A stretch of DNA of 64,000 nucleotides from CAVZMO01 sp963776195 (GTDB lineage Bacteria; Nitrospirota; Thermodesulfovibrionia; Thermodesulfovibrionales; SM23-35), in NCBI GenBank assembly GCA_963776195.1, contig CAVZMO010000023.1, positions 8,777 to 72,776 of the forward strand, in the 5' to 3' direction. Made by a program: the position numbers and the translations under genes. Position 1 is the stretch's first letter; every line of letters starts with the position of its first letter. This document shows, one piece after another, positions 45,310-53,794 of the stretch. The notes below the pieces were generated by a model. It did no database searches, was not told the DNA's origin, and saw only the letters and a list, made by a program, of their open reading frames with translations.

Positions 45310-45510
45310 TTATTCTTCTTTTTTGGAGCTTTCTTCTTTCTCGGGACTATCCTTCTTCGGTGTCACGTCTATTGCATCTGCTTCAGATATACCTTTTTTG
45401 AAATTCCTGATTGCCTGTCCTATCCCACTTCCGATTTGAGGAAGCCTCGTAGCACCAAATAAGACAACTACTATTACCGCGATGAGGATTATATCCTGGG
45501 TTCCAAACAT
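45310..45510 (-). CDS. tatA: TatA/E twin-arginine translocase subunit
   Basis: 66 residues from ATG 45510; a GTG four codons earlier is possible but too near the GGGGG ribosome site. The TatA pattern is clear: a hydrophobic helix, then FGATRLPQIGSGIGQAIRNF (the hinge and amphipathic helix) and an acidic, Lys-rich tail. It oligomerises to form the protein-conducting element. It lies 70 bases upstream of tatB and downstream of a small exported protein; a conserved hairpin lies in its 5' leader. Confidence 0.93.
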   Translation of the reverse strand: MFGTQDIILIAVIVVVLFGATRLPQIGSGIGQAIRNFKKGISEADAIDVTPKKDSPEKEESSKKEE

Positions 45511-45576
45511 TTTATTTTTCACCCCCTTTGTTACTTATCTTTATTATAAGTTACCCTGATGGTAAAAAGTTGTAAG

Positions 45577-45615
45577 GAGGGGAGGCAGCCAGTTTTAGGG
45601 GGGGTACTGGCTACC
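45577..45615 (-). promoter_or_regulatory. Conserved GGCAGCCAGT leader hairpin, copy 2 (before tatA)
   Basis: GGCAGCCAGT (45584-45593) pairs with ACTGGCTACC (45606-45615), one mismatch. The loop has seven G on the plus strand. It sits 67 bases upstream of the tatA start and just after the stop of the preceding gene, so it is an intercistronic element. On the mRNA the loop is C-rich and could pair with the GGGGG ribosome site of tatA. Confidence 0.65.
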
Positions 45616-45630
45616 TAATGAAGTAAACTG

Positions 45631-46029
45631 CTAATTTAAATATTCTCTTACACGGTATTCAATCGTCCTGTAAGGGACAATAAACGGCTTATCCGTGATT
45701 ACGATTTCTATTTCATTGTCGGAGATAGTGATGTACTCTCCCTTAATTATTCCGAGTGCTGATCTCCCTCCAAAGAAGCCATGCTCTAAGTTACCTTCAA
45801 ATTTACCACCCTTACCTGCTATTTTGGACTTTACCTTCTCGATGATTGAAGATATCCCATCTTTAACTTTTACAAAGAAAGAGTGTTTGACTCCAGAGGT
45901 TCCTTTACAGATAATCTGTTGCTCTATTTGGGTAGGTTCTGGAGGGTCGGATTCTGCATAAATTACTGACGGCATCAAAATCAGTCCTGCAATGATGGGA
46001 ATAACTCTTATATGAAATAAAGTCTTCAT
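45631..46029 (-). CDS. Small exported protein of unknown function
   Basis: 132 residues from ATG 46029, where a signal peptide begins (MKTLFHIRVIPIIAGLILM, cleavage near VIYA). The remaining ~110 residues include GTSGVKHSFFVKVKDGISS and a Gly/Lys-rich middle. No family recognised. The gene precedes tatA in the same direction and shares a leader hairpin with it, so it may be a Tat-linked or envelope protein; its own signal lacks twin Arg. The C-terminal part ends in TIEYRVREYLN. Confidence 0.6.
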   Translation of the reverse strand: MKTLFHIRVIPIIAGLILMPSVIYAESDPPEPTQIEQQIICKGTSGVKHSFFVKVKDGISSIIEKVKSKIAGKGGKFEGNLEHGFFGGRSALGIIKGEYITISDNEIEIVITDKPFIVPYRTIEYRVREYLN

Positions 46030-46057
46030 ATGTCCCAACAGCAAACATGTTTGTTTA

Positions 46058-46096
46058 GGAGGGTAGGCAGCCAGTTGGAGGGGGTCACTGGCTGCC
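46058..46096 (-). promoter_or_regulatory. Conserved GGCAGCCAGT leader hairpin, copy 3
   Basis: Perfect 10-bp stem, GGCAGCCAGT (46066-46075) with ACTGGCTGCC (46087-46096), AGGAGGG-type flank, G5 loop. It lies 37 bases upstream of the exported-protein start (46029) on the minus strand. Confidence 0.75.
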
Positions 46097-46140
46097 ATAT
46101 AATGAAAAAATGTTTGCTTGCTTAGTTTTAGTTTACGGCA

Positions 46141-46184
46141 AGAATATGAAGAAACGATGAAGAAAATGTGGGAAATATGTGAAG
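46141..46184 (-). promoter_or_regulatory. Four tandem 11-bp direct repeats, operator copy 2
   Basis: On the minus strand the 11-mers read CTTCACATATT, TCCCACATTTT, CTTCATCGTTT, CTTCATATTCT, aligned unit for unit with the array at 43183-43226. A TAAACT follows about 5 bases after the last unit and could be the -10. It is located 45 bases upstream of hairpin copy 3, the same layout as before PilZ. Confidence 0.7.
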
Positions 46185-46239
46185 GATTAAAAAGAAATGA
46201 CGGATCTTCGAAATTAACTTAATACGAACTTCCTATTTG

Positions 46240-46383
46240 TTAATGCCCTTTCCTCAACTGAATTAACCTTTTAAGAATACGTCTGAGTTTTCCCTTTTCT
46301 CTATTTTCATGTAATGAAGGATAGACGGTAATCCAACCATCCTTTGTTACTTCATAACTTTTCTTATGCCTGGTACTGCCCAT
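46240..46383 (-). CDS. Small basic frame of doubtful status
   Basis: 47 codons: MGSTRHKKSYEVTKDGWITV, then a very basic end (GKLRRILKRLIQLRKGH). The composition is protein-like, but no ribosome site precedes the ATG. It could be a toxin- or DNA-binding-like small protein, or noise. Confidence 0.3.
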   Translation of the reverse strand: MGSTRHKKSYEVTKDGWITVYPSLHENREKGKLRRILKRLIQLRKGH

Positions 46384-46509
46384 TGAATATTATATCAATT
46401 TCGGAATTCATCTTGCGATGTTAAAATTAGTACTAATACACATCAGAAAAGGGCATTGAGGAAGATAGGAGAAATAACCTCTAACATCAAAACAAGGGAG
46501 ATGATAACG

Positions 46510-47160
46510 ATGAAAGTTATGGCATTTAATGGAAGTCCAAGGAAAAAATGGAACACGGCAACATTGCTTGAGAAGGCTCTTGAAGGAGCTGCCTCACAGG
46601 GGGCAAAAACAGAACTTATTCATCTGTATGATCTAAACTTTAAAGGATGCATAAGCTGTTTTGCCTGTAAGACCAAAGGCGGCAAAAGTTATGGTAGGTG
46701 TGCAGTCAAGGATGACCTGACACCAGTCTTTAGGAAAATTGAAAAAGCCGATGCCATTATCTTGGGCTCCCCGATCTATTTTGGCACTGTTTCTGGAGAG
46801 ATGAAATCATTTATGGAGCGTTTACTGTTTCCGTATTCGATATATACCGATCCTCCACAGTCGCTTTTTCCCAGAAAGATTAAGACGGGGTTCATCTATA
46901 CGATGAATACCACAGAGGAACAGATGACAGAACGTGGCTACGTTCAACACTTCAAATCTCATGAAATGACACTACGGAGGATATTCGGGGCTTCGGAGTA
47001 TATATGTAGCTTTGATACTTATCAGTTTGATGATTATTCAAAGGTGGTTTCAGACCGTTTTGATCCTAAGAAGAAAGCACAGAGGCGCAGGGAAATATTT
47101 CCAAAGGACTGCGAGGATGCCTTTGAAATAGGGGCTAGATTTGCCAATATTGGGAAGTGA
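46510..47160 (+). CDS. NADPH-dependent FMN reductase-like flavoprotein
   Basis: 216 residues from ATG 46510, chosen since GGGAG lies 9 bases upstream; the ATG at 46501 directly follows it. The flavodoxin-like fold has the FMN loop AFNGSPRKKWNTATLLEKAL and the second loop ILGSPIYFGTVSGEMKSF. A Cys pair (CISCFAC) near residue 50 is like that in iron-sulfur flavoproteins of anaerobes, which use such a motif to hold a [4Fe-4S] cluster, but here only some of the cysteines are present. Probable role: electron transfer or quinone/redox-stress reduction. Confidence 0.85.
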   Translation: MKVMAFNGSPRKKWNTATLLEKALEGAASQGAKTELIHLYDLNFKGCISCFACKTKGGKSYGRCAVKDDLTPVFRKIEKADAIILGSPIYFGTVSGEMKSFMERLLFPYSIYTDPPQSLFPRKIKTGFIYTMNTTEEQMTERGYVQHFKSHEMTLRRIFGASEYICSFDTYQFDDYSKVVSDRFDPKKKAQRRREIFPKDCEDAFEIGARFANIGK

Positions 47161-47305
47161 CATAAATAGTAATAAGGTGAAGGGTCATGGTGGTCAGGTT
47201 CTGGGGTTTTTGGAGGGATAGCGGGGGAAAGTCTTCCACCTGTCACTTGAATCTCACATTACGCCATACAGTCTTTCAGAAACTATCGGGGCTGTTTTTT
47301 GTAGT

Positions 47306-48956
47306 TAGTTTCTGTTGCGGAAAGGGTATTTTCCGGTTGATATATTTGTCCAATTATTTTCATGGCGTCTTATTTGATTCATCGAGACATCCAATAAATA
47401 AATTCTCATCTGTATTTGTGCTTCTGTGCCGATTTTAGAAACACCTCTCCACCGAGCCTCCCAAATCCTCCTATTGTGAGTTTGTCTTCCTTATAATCGC
47501 GCCAGCGTTACCAGGTTGTGGCAGAAGACTGCACACCCCACACTGGAGGCAAAATTCTTAAATCCTTTAAAAAGACACTTACTGAGCTTAAATGCCCGTT
47601 TTAAGACGGAGATTGTCCCTTCTATGCCCGCCCGAAAACGCTGCCCGGCTTTAAACTCCTCCGTGCTTTCCCTCTGGTCTTCCTCCCTTGTTCGTCTCCC
47701 TTTCTTACATATCGATACTGTTTCAATTTCCTCTGAAAGACTCAGGATTTGCTCTCGACTTTCATAAAATCCTTTGTCTCCTGCCAATACGCCAGGTCTG
47801 CATCCAAATACCTTATCGTGTACTTTCAGACTCTCTTGTATAAGTTCCTTATCTGCTCTTTGCTTCGGCATCGCTTCATAGTGAATGATAAATTTTTCCC
47901 CGGTTTCCACCAATAATACTTTATGTCCAAATTCAATCGGCTTCCCCGCCTTCCCTCGTTTGATCAGTTCCGTGTGCTCTTCAAACAGACTGTATACTTT
48001 CTCCGCCGACGGCACTTGCTCTCCCTTGATTACACGACGCTTGGCCTGTCCTATTATCTTCTCTGTTATCGGCAAATAATGCTTAAGCTCTGCCGCCACT
48101 GCCATTGCTTTTAGATCACCCAACTTTGACAGCATTTTTTCAGCTACACTGCCCACCGAGACAATCCACTTTGTCCGTTCAATCAGCGTTCTGTAAATGC
48201 TCTGTATCTTCTGTTGAACCTTTTTGTCCTTCCTGCAGCTGTTACGGCTTATGTAAAGAAATAGCTTCCTTACTTTTTTCGTATGAAACCTGTGCCTTAT
48301 TCCCATCCGGCCCATCTCATCCCCGGCGTCTTTCATCAGACGCGCCAATGTCCTGAAGCCGTCCCATAGCAGGGATGAATCCGTAGGATAATGTATGTTT
48401 GTCTCATATGCTGTTGTGTCTAAACGCAGCTTTTCAGCCGTGATCTTCTCATTGTCCTTCGTATATCCGCTCAGCGCTTCGTTTATTTCTTTCCAGGTCT
48501 CCTCAGACAATGCGTTAAATGCTTTGCAAAGAAATGTGTAGTCCATCATTACCTTGTTGCCGAGTTTGATAAAATTCCGGAAAAATTCGCTGTTCTCCAC
48601 CAAAATAACCGCATCCCGGTAGCTCTCTTCCTCTATAAACATTACCAGTATCGAACGAAGGATTTGTTCCGATGTGTAGCCCCCTCTGCCATACTCGGAT
48701 TGTGATAGAGTGCGGTTGAAATCGCTATGCGCTAAGTCTAATATCTTCGGGTTCATCTCCATTATCCGCGCTATGCCTTCGTATTTCGCCCGATACTCCT
48801 GCACTACCTTTAAGGTTGACTTCATGCTGAAATCCAGGTATTCTTGATCCAATGTTTTATTTCGCAAAGCCTGCTCCTTTCTTCTTGGTGTTTTTCGGTT
48901 ACCAATTATAAAGGTTCAGGCTTTTTTTTTATCAAATCTTTTCGCAACAGAAACTA
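47306..48956 (-). mobile_element. ISNCY-type insertion sequence (about 1.65 kb)
   Basis: Terminal inverted repeats TAGTTTCTGTTGCGGAAAG (47306-47324) and CTTTTCGCAACAGAAACTA (48938-48956), matching at 18 of 19 positions. One transposase gene on the minus strand. No clear target duplication. It truncates the 5' end of the PflA-like gene to its right. Confidence 0.88.
47491..48867 (-). CDS. ISNCY-family transposase
   Basis: 458 residues, intact. DDE-type transposase with an N-terminal domain (GGYTSEQILRSILVMFIEE) like IS1182/ISNCY elements. Asp in RLDTTAYETNIHYPTDSS, Asp in VLAGDKGFYE and Glu in FRAGIEGTISVLKR form the probable catalytic triad. A basic C terminus ends FCHNLVTLARL. Confidence 0.9.
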   Translation of the reverse strand: MRNKTLDQEYLDFSMKSTLKVVQEYRAKYEGIARIMEMNPKILDLAHSDFNRTLSQSEYGRGGYTSEQILRSILVMFIEEESYRDAVILVENSEFFRNFIKLGNKVMMDYTFLCKAFNALSEETWKEINEALSGYTKDNEKITAEKLRLDTTAYETNIHYPTDSSLLWDGFRTLARLMKDAGDEMGRMGIRHRFHTKKVRKLFLYISRNSCRKDKKVQQKIQSIYRTLIERTKWIVSVGSVAEKMLSKLGDLKAMAVAAELKHYLPITEKIIGQAKRRVIKGEQVPSAEKVYSLFEEHTELIKRGKAGKPIEFGHKVLLVETGEKFIIHYEAMPKQRADKELIQESLKVHDKVFGCRPGVLAGDKGFYESREQILSLSEEIETVSICKKGRRTREEDQRESTEEFKAGQRFRAGIEGTISVLKRAFKLSKCLFKGFKNFASSVGCAVFCHNLVTLARL

Positions 48957-49945
48957 CCTAACTGATCAGGAAAAAAAAGGTTTTGCCCTAACGAGTGGGG
49001 GGATTTTGTTTGTACCATCTTACATAGAGGCCCATCGAACGGGAAAGCTTACCGAGAGTGTAAAGAAGGCATTTAAAATACTGGAGAATTGCCGTCTCTG
49101 CCCCCGAGAGTGTGAAGTCAACAGGGTAGAGAATGAAAAAGGTATTTGTCGAACTGGGCGCTTAGCTATGGTCTCAAGCTACAATCCTCATTTTGGAGAA
49201 GAAGACCCATTAGTGGGGACTAAAGGGTCAGGTACTATCTTTATAACCAACTGCAATCTTCTCTGCGTTTTCTGTCAAAACTGGGATATCAGCCATCTGG
49301 GTGAGGGCAGCGAAGTAGACTCCAAAGCCCTTGCCGGCATGATGCTTCATCTTCAAAGACAGGGATGCCATAACATCAATTTTGTTACTCCAACCCACGT
49401 GGTTCCTCAGATCCTGGATGCCTTGACCTACGCCATCGAAGGAGGCTTGAATGTACCTCTGGTTTACAATACCGGTGGCTACGATGCTGTTGAAAGCCTG
49501 AAGACTCTTAGAAGGGATATTTGATGTCTACATGCCTGATTTTAAATTCTGGGATACTGAGATGGCCCGTAAGTATTTGAAGGCACCGGATTATCCTGAA
49601 AGGACAAGAGAGGCCTTGAAAGAGATGCATCGTCAAGTTGGTGATCTCGCCTTGGATGAAAACGGCATTGCACTCAAGGGAATTATTCTACGGCACTTGG
49701 TCATGCCCGGAGGAGTGGCGGGCACAAGAGAAATCATGCGTTTCATAGCCAAAGAGATCTCGCCAAATACCTATGTGAATATAATGGATCAATACCAGCC
49801 ATACGGCAATGCCTATAAATACCCGCCTTTGAATCGTGGCATTACCCGCGATGAATATGAGAAGGCTTTGCAAGCAGCCCGTGAAGAAGGCATTACCAGA
49901 TTCGATAAGAGGGAAAGAAGGATGATCATTCGCTGGCCTTGGTGA
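48957..49945 (+). pseudogene. PflA/AmrS-like radical SAM enzyme, 5'-damaged and frameshifted
   Basis: The first frame reads CRLCPRECEVNR, GICRTGRLAMVSSYNPHFGEE, then the radical SAM cluster CNLLCVFCQNW and NFVTPTHVVPQILDAL. The second (from about 49525) continues DVYMPDFKFWD, YLKAPDYPERTREALKEMHR and RHLVMPGGVAGT. One extra A near 49515 separates them. This matches a known putative activating-enzyme family of about 320 residues. The true start is not visible: the ISNCY element ends at 48956 and the first residues are unusual, so the N terminus was probably replaced. No ribosome site is evident. Confidence 0.85.
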
Positions 49946-50213
49946 TTCCCAAGTCTTCTTTGTATTTTAGGGTGGGTTGGCTCCACCTGCAAGCATTTTT
50001 GCTTCAAGGCACTTTGACCCTTCTTCCATTTTTTCAGCAGGAAATCAGTAATTTTGTTATAATAAATTAATAGCTTATTCGTAGTCTTTTCATGATTTAA
50101 TCCTATCTGATTCTTTTCAGTCGTCGAAATCAAAAGGGAGTACTACCACATATTAAGCTGTAAGGACCTTCGTGTTATACAGTAACACGAATAAACTTAT
50201 TTTAAGGAGTACC

Positions 50214-51647
50214 ATGAAAGAAAAAGACATTTTTGAAGACATTATAGACATAGGCAAGAGGCGAGGGAAGCTCACTTATGATGAGATAAATGATGCCGTT
50301 CCCTCAGAATATTCCTCCCCGGATGAGTTAGAAGAACTCATGGACCGTTTACATGATACGGGAATTGAAGTTATAGATAATCAGGAGACTGACATTACTG
50401 AAGAAGAAGTCTTAGTTTCAGAGGAAGAAGAGGAGCATGAAGAGACAGAGGACATTGTTCAGGCATATTTCCATTCGATGGGGAATATTTCAATACTTAA
50501 AAAGCATGAAGAAATAGAGCTTGCGAAGAGATTGGAAGAAGGAAAAGATGATTATTAAAGGAATAGTTACAGCACTTCCGTTATACAGGAAACTCGAAGC
50601 GAGTTTACGATGGAAAAGCCGAAGAGGACTTGAACAAATCAGAAGAAGTAAAATCAGATGAAGCTCTTGAAATGAGCTTGAAAGTACTTGAAAACCTTAT
50701 GCTGAAAATAGAAATCGCAGATAGAAAGATTGCCGGCTATGGGACTTTAAAAGACCTGAAAAAAATAATAAAAGAAAAAAAGAAACAAGGTATCAATTCC
50801 GTAGAACTCGATGCCATTGCAAAGGAAGTTCAGAACGAGTATAGGCGGGTTGAATCAGAGGTGGGAATCAAGGTTGACGAATTGAAAGCCATGTGGGATA
50901 GGATAACCAAGGCAAGAACCCTTGTCAGCGAAGCAAAGAATGAATTAGTAACCCGTAACCTGAGATTGGTAATTAATATAGCTAAACATTATGTCGGGAA
51001 GGGGATTAACTCTGCTGGATCTGATTCAGGAAGGGAATATCGGTCTTATGAAGGCTGTAGATAAGTTCGACTATAAAAAGGGGTTCAAGTTCAGCACCTA
51101 TGCAACATGGTGGATAAGACAGGCAATAACAAGAGCGTTAATTGATCAGACAAAGACTATCAGAGTTCCTGTACACATGGTGGAATTTTATAACAAGGTT
51201 ACCAAAGCATCCAGAGAATTGACGCAACAGCTTGGAAGAGAACCGAGCAAAGAAGAAATTGCCAAAAGACTGGAAGTATCAACTGTAAAAGTCGAAGAAG
51301 CATTAAAGGCGGTACAGGACCCGATAGCTCTTCAAACTCCTGTAGGAGACGAGGATGCAAAACTTGAGGATTTTATCAGTGACAAAGATAGTCCTTCTCC
51401 ATACTCTGATACAGAAAGAAACAATGTCACCGAGCAGATACTGAGGGTTCTTAATACTCTAACTCCCAGGGAAGCGGAGATTATAAGAATGAGATTTGGT
51501 ATAGGATTTGATAAAGACTACACCCTCGAAGAAATAGGGAGACATCTTTCTATTACACGTGAAAGGGTAAGGCAAATAGAGTCAAAAGCGCTGAGAAAAC
51601 TTAAACATCCAAATAGACGCAGTGAATTGAAGATCTTAATCGGTTAA
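50214..51647 (+). pseudogene. Sigma factor, full-length copy with three +1 frameshifts
   Basis: ATG 50214 after TTTAAGGAG. The frames give about 480 residues in order: N-terminal acidic part and region 1.2 (to about 50545), a middle part with DEALEMSLKVLENL and region 1-2 linker, region 2 (GLTLLDLIQEGNIGL, KFSTYATWWIRQAI), region 3 and region 4 (LEEIGRHLSITRERVRQIESK). Three single-base insertions are needed to link them (near 50549, 50607 and 50998); together they restore the original register, so the last part is in the starting frame. As sequenced, translation stops at 50558. Almost identical N-terminal part to the copy at 23248. Confidence 0.88.
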
Positions 51648-51782
51648 ATTTTATTATAAAAGAATCAGAATCGTCCAAAAAAAAATCAGCCTTCATGATG
51701 AAGAGGATACAAGAAAAAAATCTTATTCAAGAAGTGCATTGATTTCTTTAAAGCAGGTAATGAAGAAGGTCTAAAACTTGGC

Positions 51783-52319
51783 TTAGCCTTCTATTACTGT
51801 GACAGTACTGGCCTGTGGTCCCTTTTCGCCCTGTTCTTCCACAAAACGCACCTCCATTCCGACCTTCAGGTGCTTAAAATCATAGTTTATTACACTGTGC
51901 TCGTGAAAGTAGATCTCTCCGCCGTCCGATGTGGTCAGAAAACCATAGCCCTTATCAGGAAACAGTGCACTTATGTGCGCATGAGGTGTTTCTTCGTGGT
52001 GTTTTATATCATCTCGCTGCTTTCTGGCAAAGTCCTCTAACTGGCGCCGAGCTGCATCAAAGGCATCTCTTATCGCTACATTGATGTCTTTGTGCGGCTC
52101 TCGTTTTATTACCAGTTCTGCACCGGGTACCGTTATGTCAATATGTAGATTGTACAACGCCCCCTCATGGCGATGACGGTGGGGAACTTCCACCACGATC
52201 CTGCATCTCATGATTTGGTCGTAATATTTATCTAAGTTCTCCGCCTTCTTGCGGATGTCTTCCCTGAAAGTTTCGGGAAGATCAAAATTGCGTGCAGTAA
52301 TCTGCAGTGGAAGTCTCAT
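51783..52319 (-). CDS. HPF/RaiA-cold-shock fusion, second copy
   Basis: 178 residues from ATG 52319 with the same GAGGGAGG site as the first copy. It differs from the copy at 24032 in only a handful of residues (such as GGEIY for GAEIY, VINYDF for VLNYDF) and at the last few residues (TVTVIEG against TVTIIGSY). Both domains are complete, so this copy should be functional. It is convergent with the broken sigma gene. High identity with the other copy shows a recent duplication or gene conversion. See the entry at 24032 for the domain description. Confidence 0.9.
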   Translation of the reverse strand: MRLPLQITARNFDLPETFREDIRKKAENLDKYYDQIMRCRIVVEVPHRHRHEGALYNLHIDITVPGAELVIKREPHKDINVAIRDAFDAARRQLEDFARKQRDDIKHHEETPHAHISALFPDKGYGFLTTSDGGEIYFHEHSVINYDFKHLKVGMEVRFVEEQGEKGPQASTVTVIEG

Positions 52320-52576
52320 ATTATTCCCTCCCTCAGACAACTTCAAGATTATGTTTCCATACTAACAATCAATGAAGCTCAAGTCAATACGTAACTAAAC
52401 AAATAAAATGATTCCCTTGACGGTGCCACGTAGTAAATTCAAAATCAATTTTTTTGTAAAGAGAGATAAGGAAATATTCCGATCTGTCAAAGCAGTTACG
52501 GTTATTCTTTATTGTCATAGCATCGGCTGAAGAAGTTAAACGGCATTTCTTAAGAACCGCGTGAATAAGGCGGGGA

Positions 52577-53584
52577 TCAATCAAATATCTTTGTTATCTC
52601 ATCTCTTCTAAAAACAGGCAGTTCTAAAATCTTATTGCGTTTCTTTATCTTCAGGCCATTTTCTTTTGGCAAGATTTTTCCTATCTTTGCAGCAGGGATG
52701 CCGTTATCCTTTAACGCTTCTAAAACCTTTTCGGTGTCACGAGGATTGATTGCAATAAGCAGTGAACCTGATGCTATGAGACCAAGGGGATCCAATCCGT
52801 AGTGCCTGCACAGGGTTTGGCACTCAGGGAAAACAGGAATACGTTCTTCTTCTACAATCAGTCCAACGTCAGCAGCGGTTGCGACCTCAAATAGACCGGT
52901 TGCCAGTCCCCCTTCGGTTGGATCGTGCATGGAGTGAACATCTCCATGTCGTGCTGCGATTTCCGCCTCTTTGAGAATGCTGATTCCGGGATGCTCTATA
53001 AAGCCTTTGCACTTTTGAACAAAATCCGGGCCAAAGACTGCTTCCAGATCTTTTCCATTCCGGCGCGCAATGACGGAGATGCCCTCAATAGCTATAGCTT
53101 TGGTGAGGAGTATATCATCTCCTATCTTAGCTCCGCTTGTGGTTATAAGGTCGTTCTTTTTAACCTCTCCGATCATTGCGCCTACAACAATTATCCTGTC
53201 AATGCCCGGAGTAATTTCCGTGTGTCCTCCGCACAAGGAAACACCGGTATCCCTGCAGGCGGATGAAAGTTGTTGGAATATTTCCTCTACGTGTTCACTT
53301 GTTATGTGCTTCTCGGGCAGAAGAATTGAGGCAAGGAGCCACAGGGGTTTCCCGCCCATAGTAGCTATATCATTCGCGTTGATTCTGACGGTGTAAGTTC
53401 CTATATCTTCAGCTACAAATGTAATCGGATCCGTCTTTAGTAGGAGATACCTGTCACCCATATCAACAGCCGCCGCATCCTCGCCGATAGCGGGACCTAC
53501 CTTGACTCTCTCATCTAAAGATATATAGGTCTTAAGCATCTTGGCGAGTATGTCTGGCGGCAGCTTTCCAACTGGAAGTAACAT
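52577..53584 (-). CDS. AIR synthase-related (HypE-like) protein
   Basis: About 335 residues from ATG 53584; AAGGAGG is 12 bases upstream, which fits this start better than the GTG four codons earlier. The PurM/HypE superfamily is clear: GEDAAAVDMGDRYLLLKTDPITF near the N terminus, INANDIATMGGKPLW, GGHTEITPGIDRIIVVGAMIG, and DPTEGGLATGLFEVA (ATP/metal site). HypE uses such a fold to dehydrate carbamoyl groups for the hydrogenase cyanide ligand, but it needs a C-terminal PRICG-like tail, missing here. No hyp genes are near. The substrate is therefore unclear. Intact. Confidence 0.85.
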   Translation of the reverse strand: MLLPVGKLPPDILAKMLKTYISLDERVKVGPAIGEDAAAVDMGDRYLLLKTDPITFVAEDIGTYTVRINANDIATMGGKPLWLLASILLPEKHITSEHVEEIFQQLSSACRDTGVSLCGGHTEITPGIDRIIVVGAMIGEVKKNDLITTSGAKIGDDILLTKAIAIEGISVIARRNGKDLEAVFGPDFVQKCKGFIEHPGISILKEAEIAARHGDVHSMHDPTEGGLATGLFEVATAADVGLIVEEERIPVFPECQTLCRHYGLDPLGLIASGSLLIAINPRDTEKVLEALKDNGIPAAKIGKILPKENGLKIKKRNKILELPVFRRDEITKIFD

Positions 53585-53794
53585 AAGATTAACCACCTCC
53601 TTGCAGACTGATTATATCTATTTACTTAGCAGATTTTTGTGAAAGTTGCAATTATCCTCATAACAAATCTCCCGGTCCTCATCTCAAGAAACTGGTATAA
53701 TGAATCGTTAACGGGAGATACCGGAACAATGCATCACAGATTTTTTCAACATGATCGATGGATATAGTGGTTTTACAGAGACAGGGGAAATAAA

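Larger units (their letters stand above)
46099..46509. other. Noncoding region upstream of the Tat operon
   Basis: Holds the operator above and, further upstream on the minus strand, a small 47-codon frame (46240-46383) whose coding status is uncertain. No other gene is seen. Confidence 0.45.

Noticed and set aside
47187..47438. An 83-codon plus-strand frame near the ISNCY left end
   Set aside because: It crosses the IS terminus at 47306, so it is not an evolved gene.
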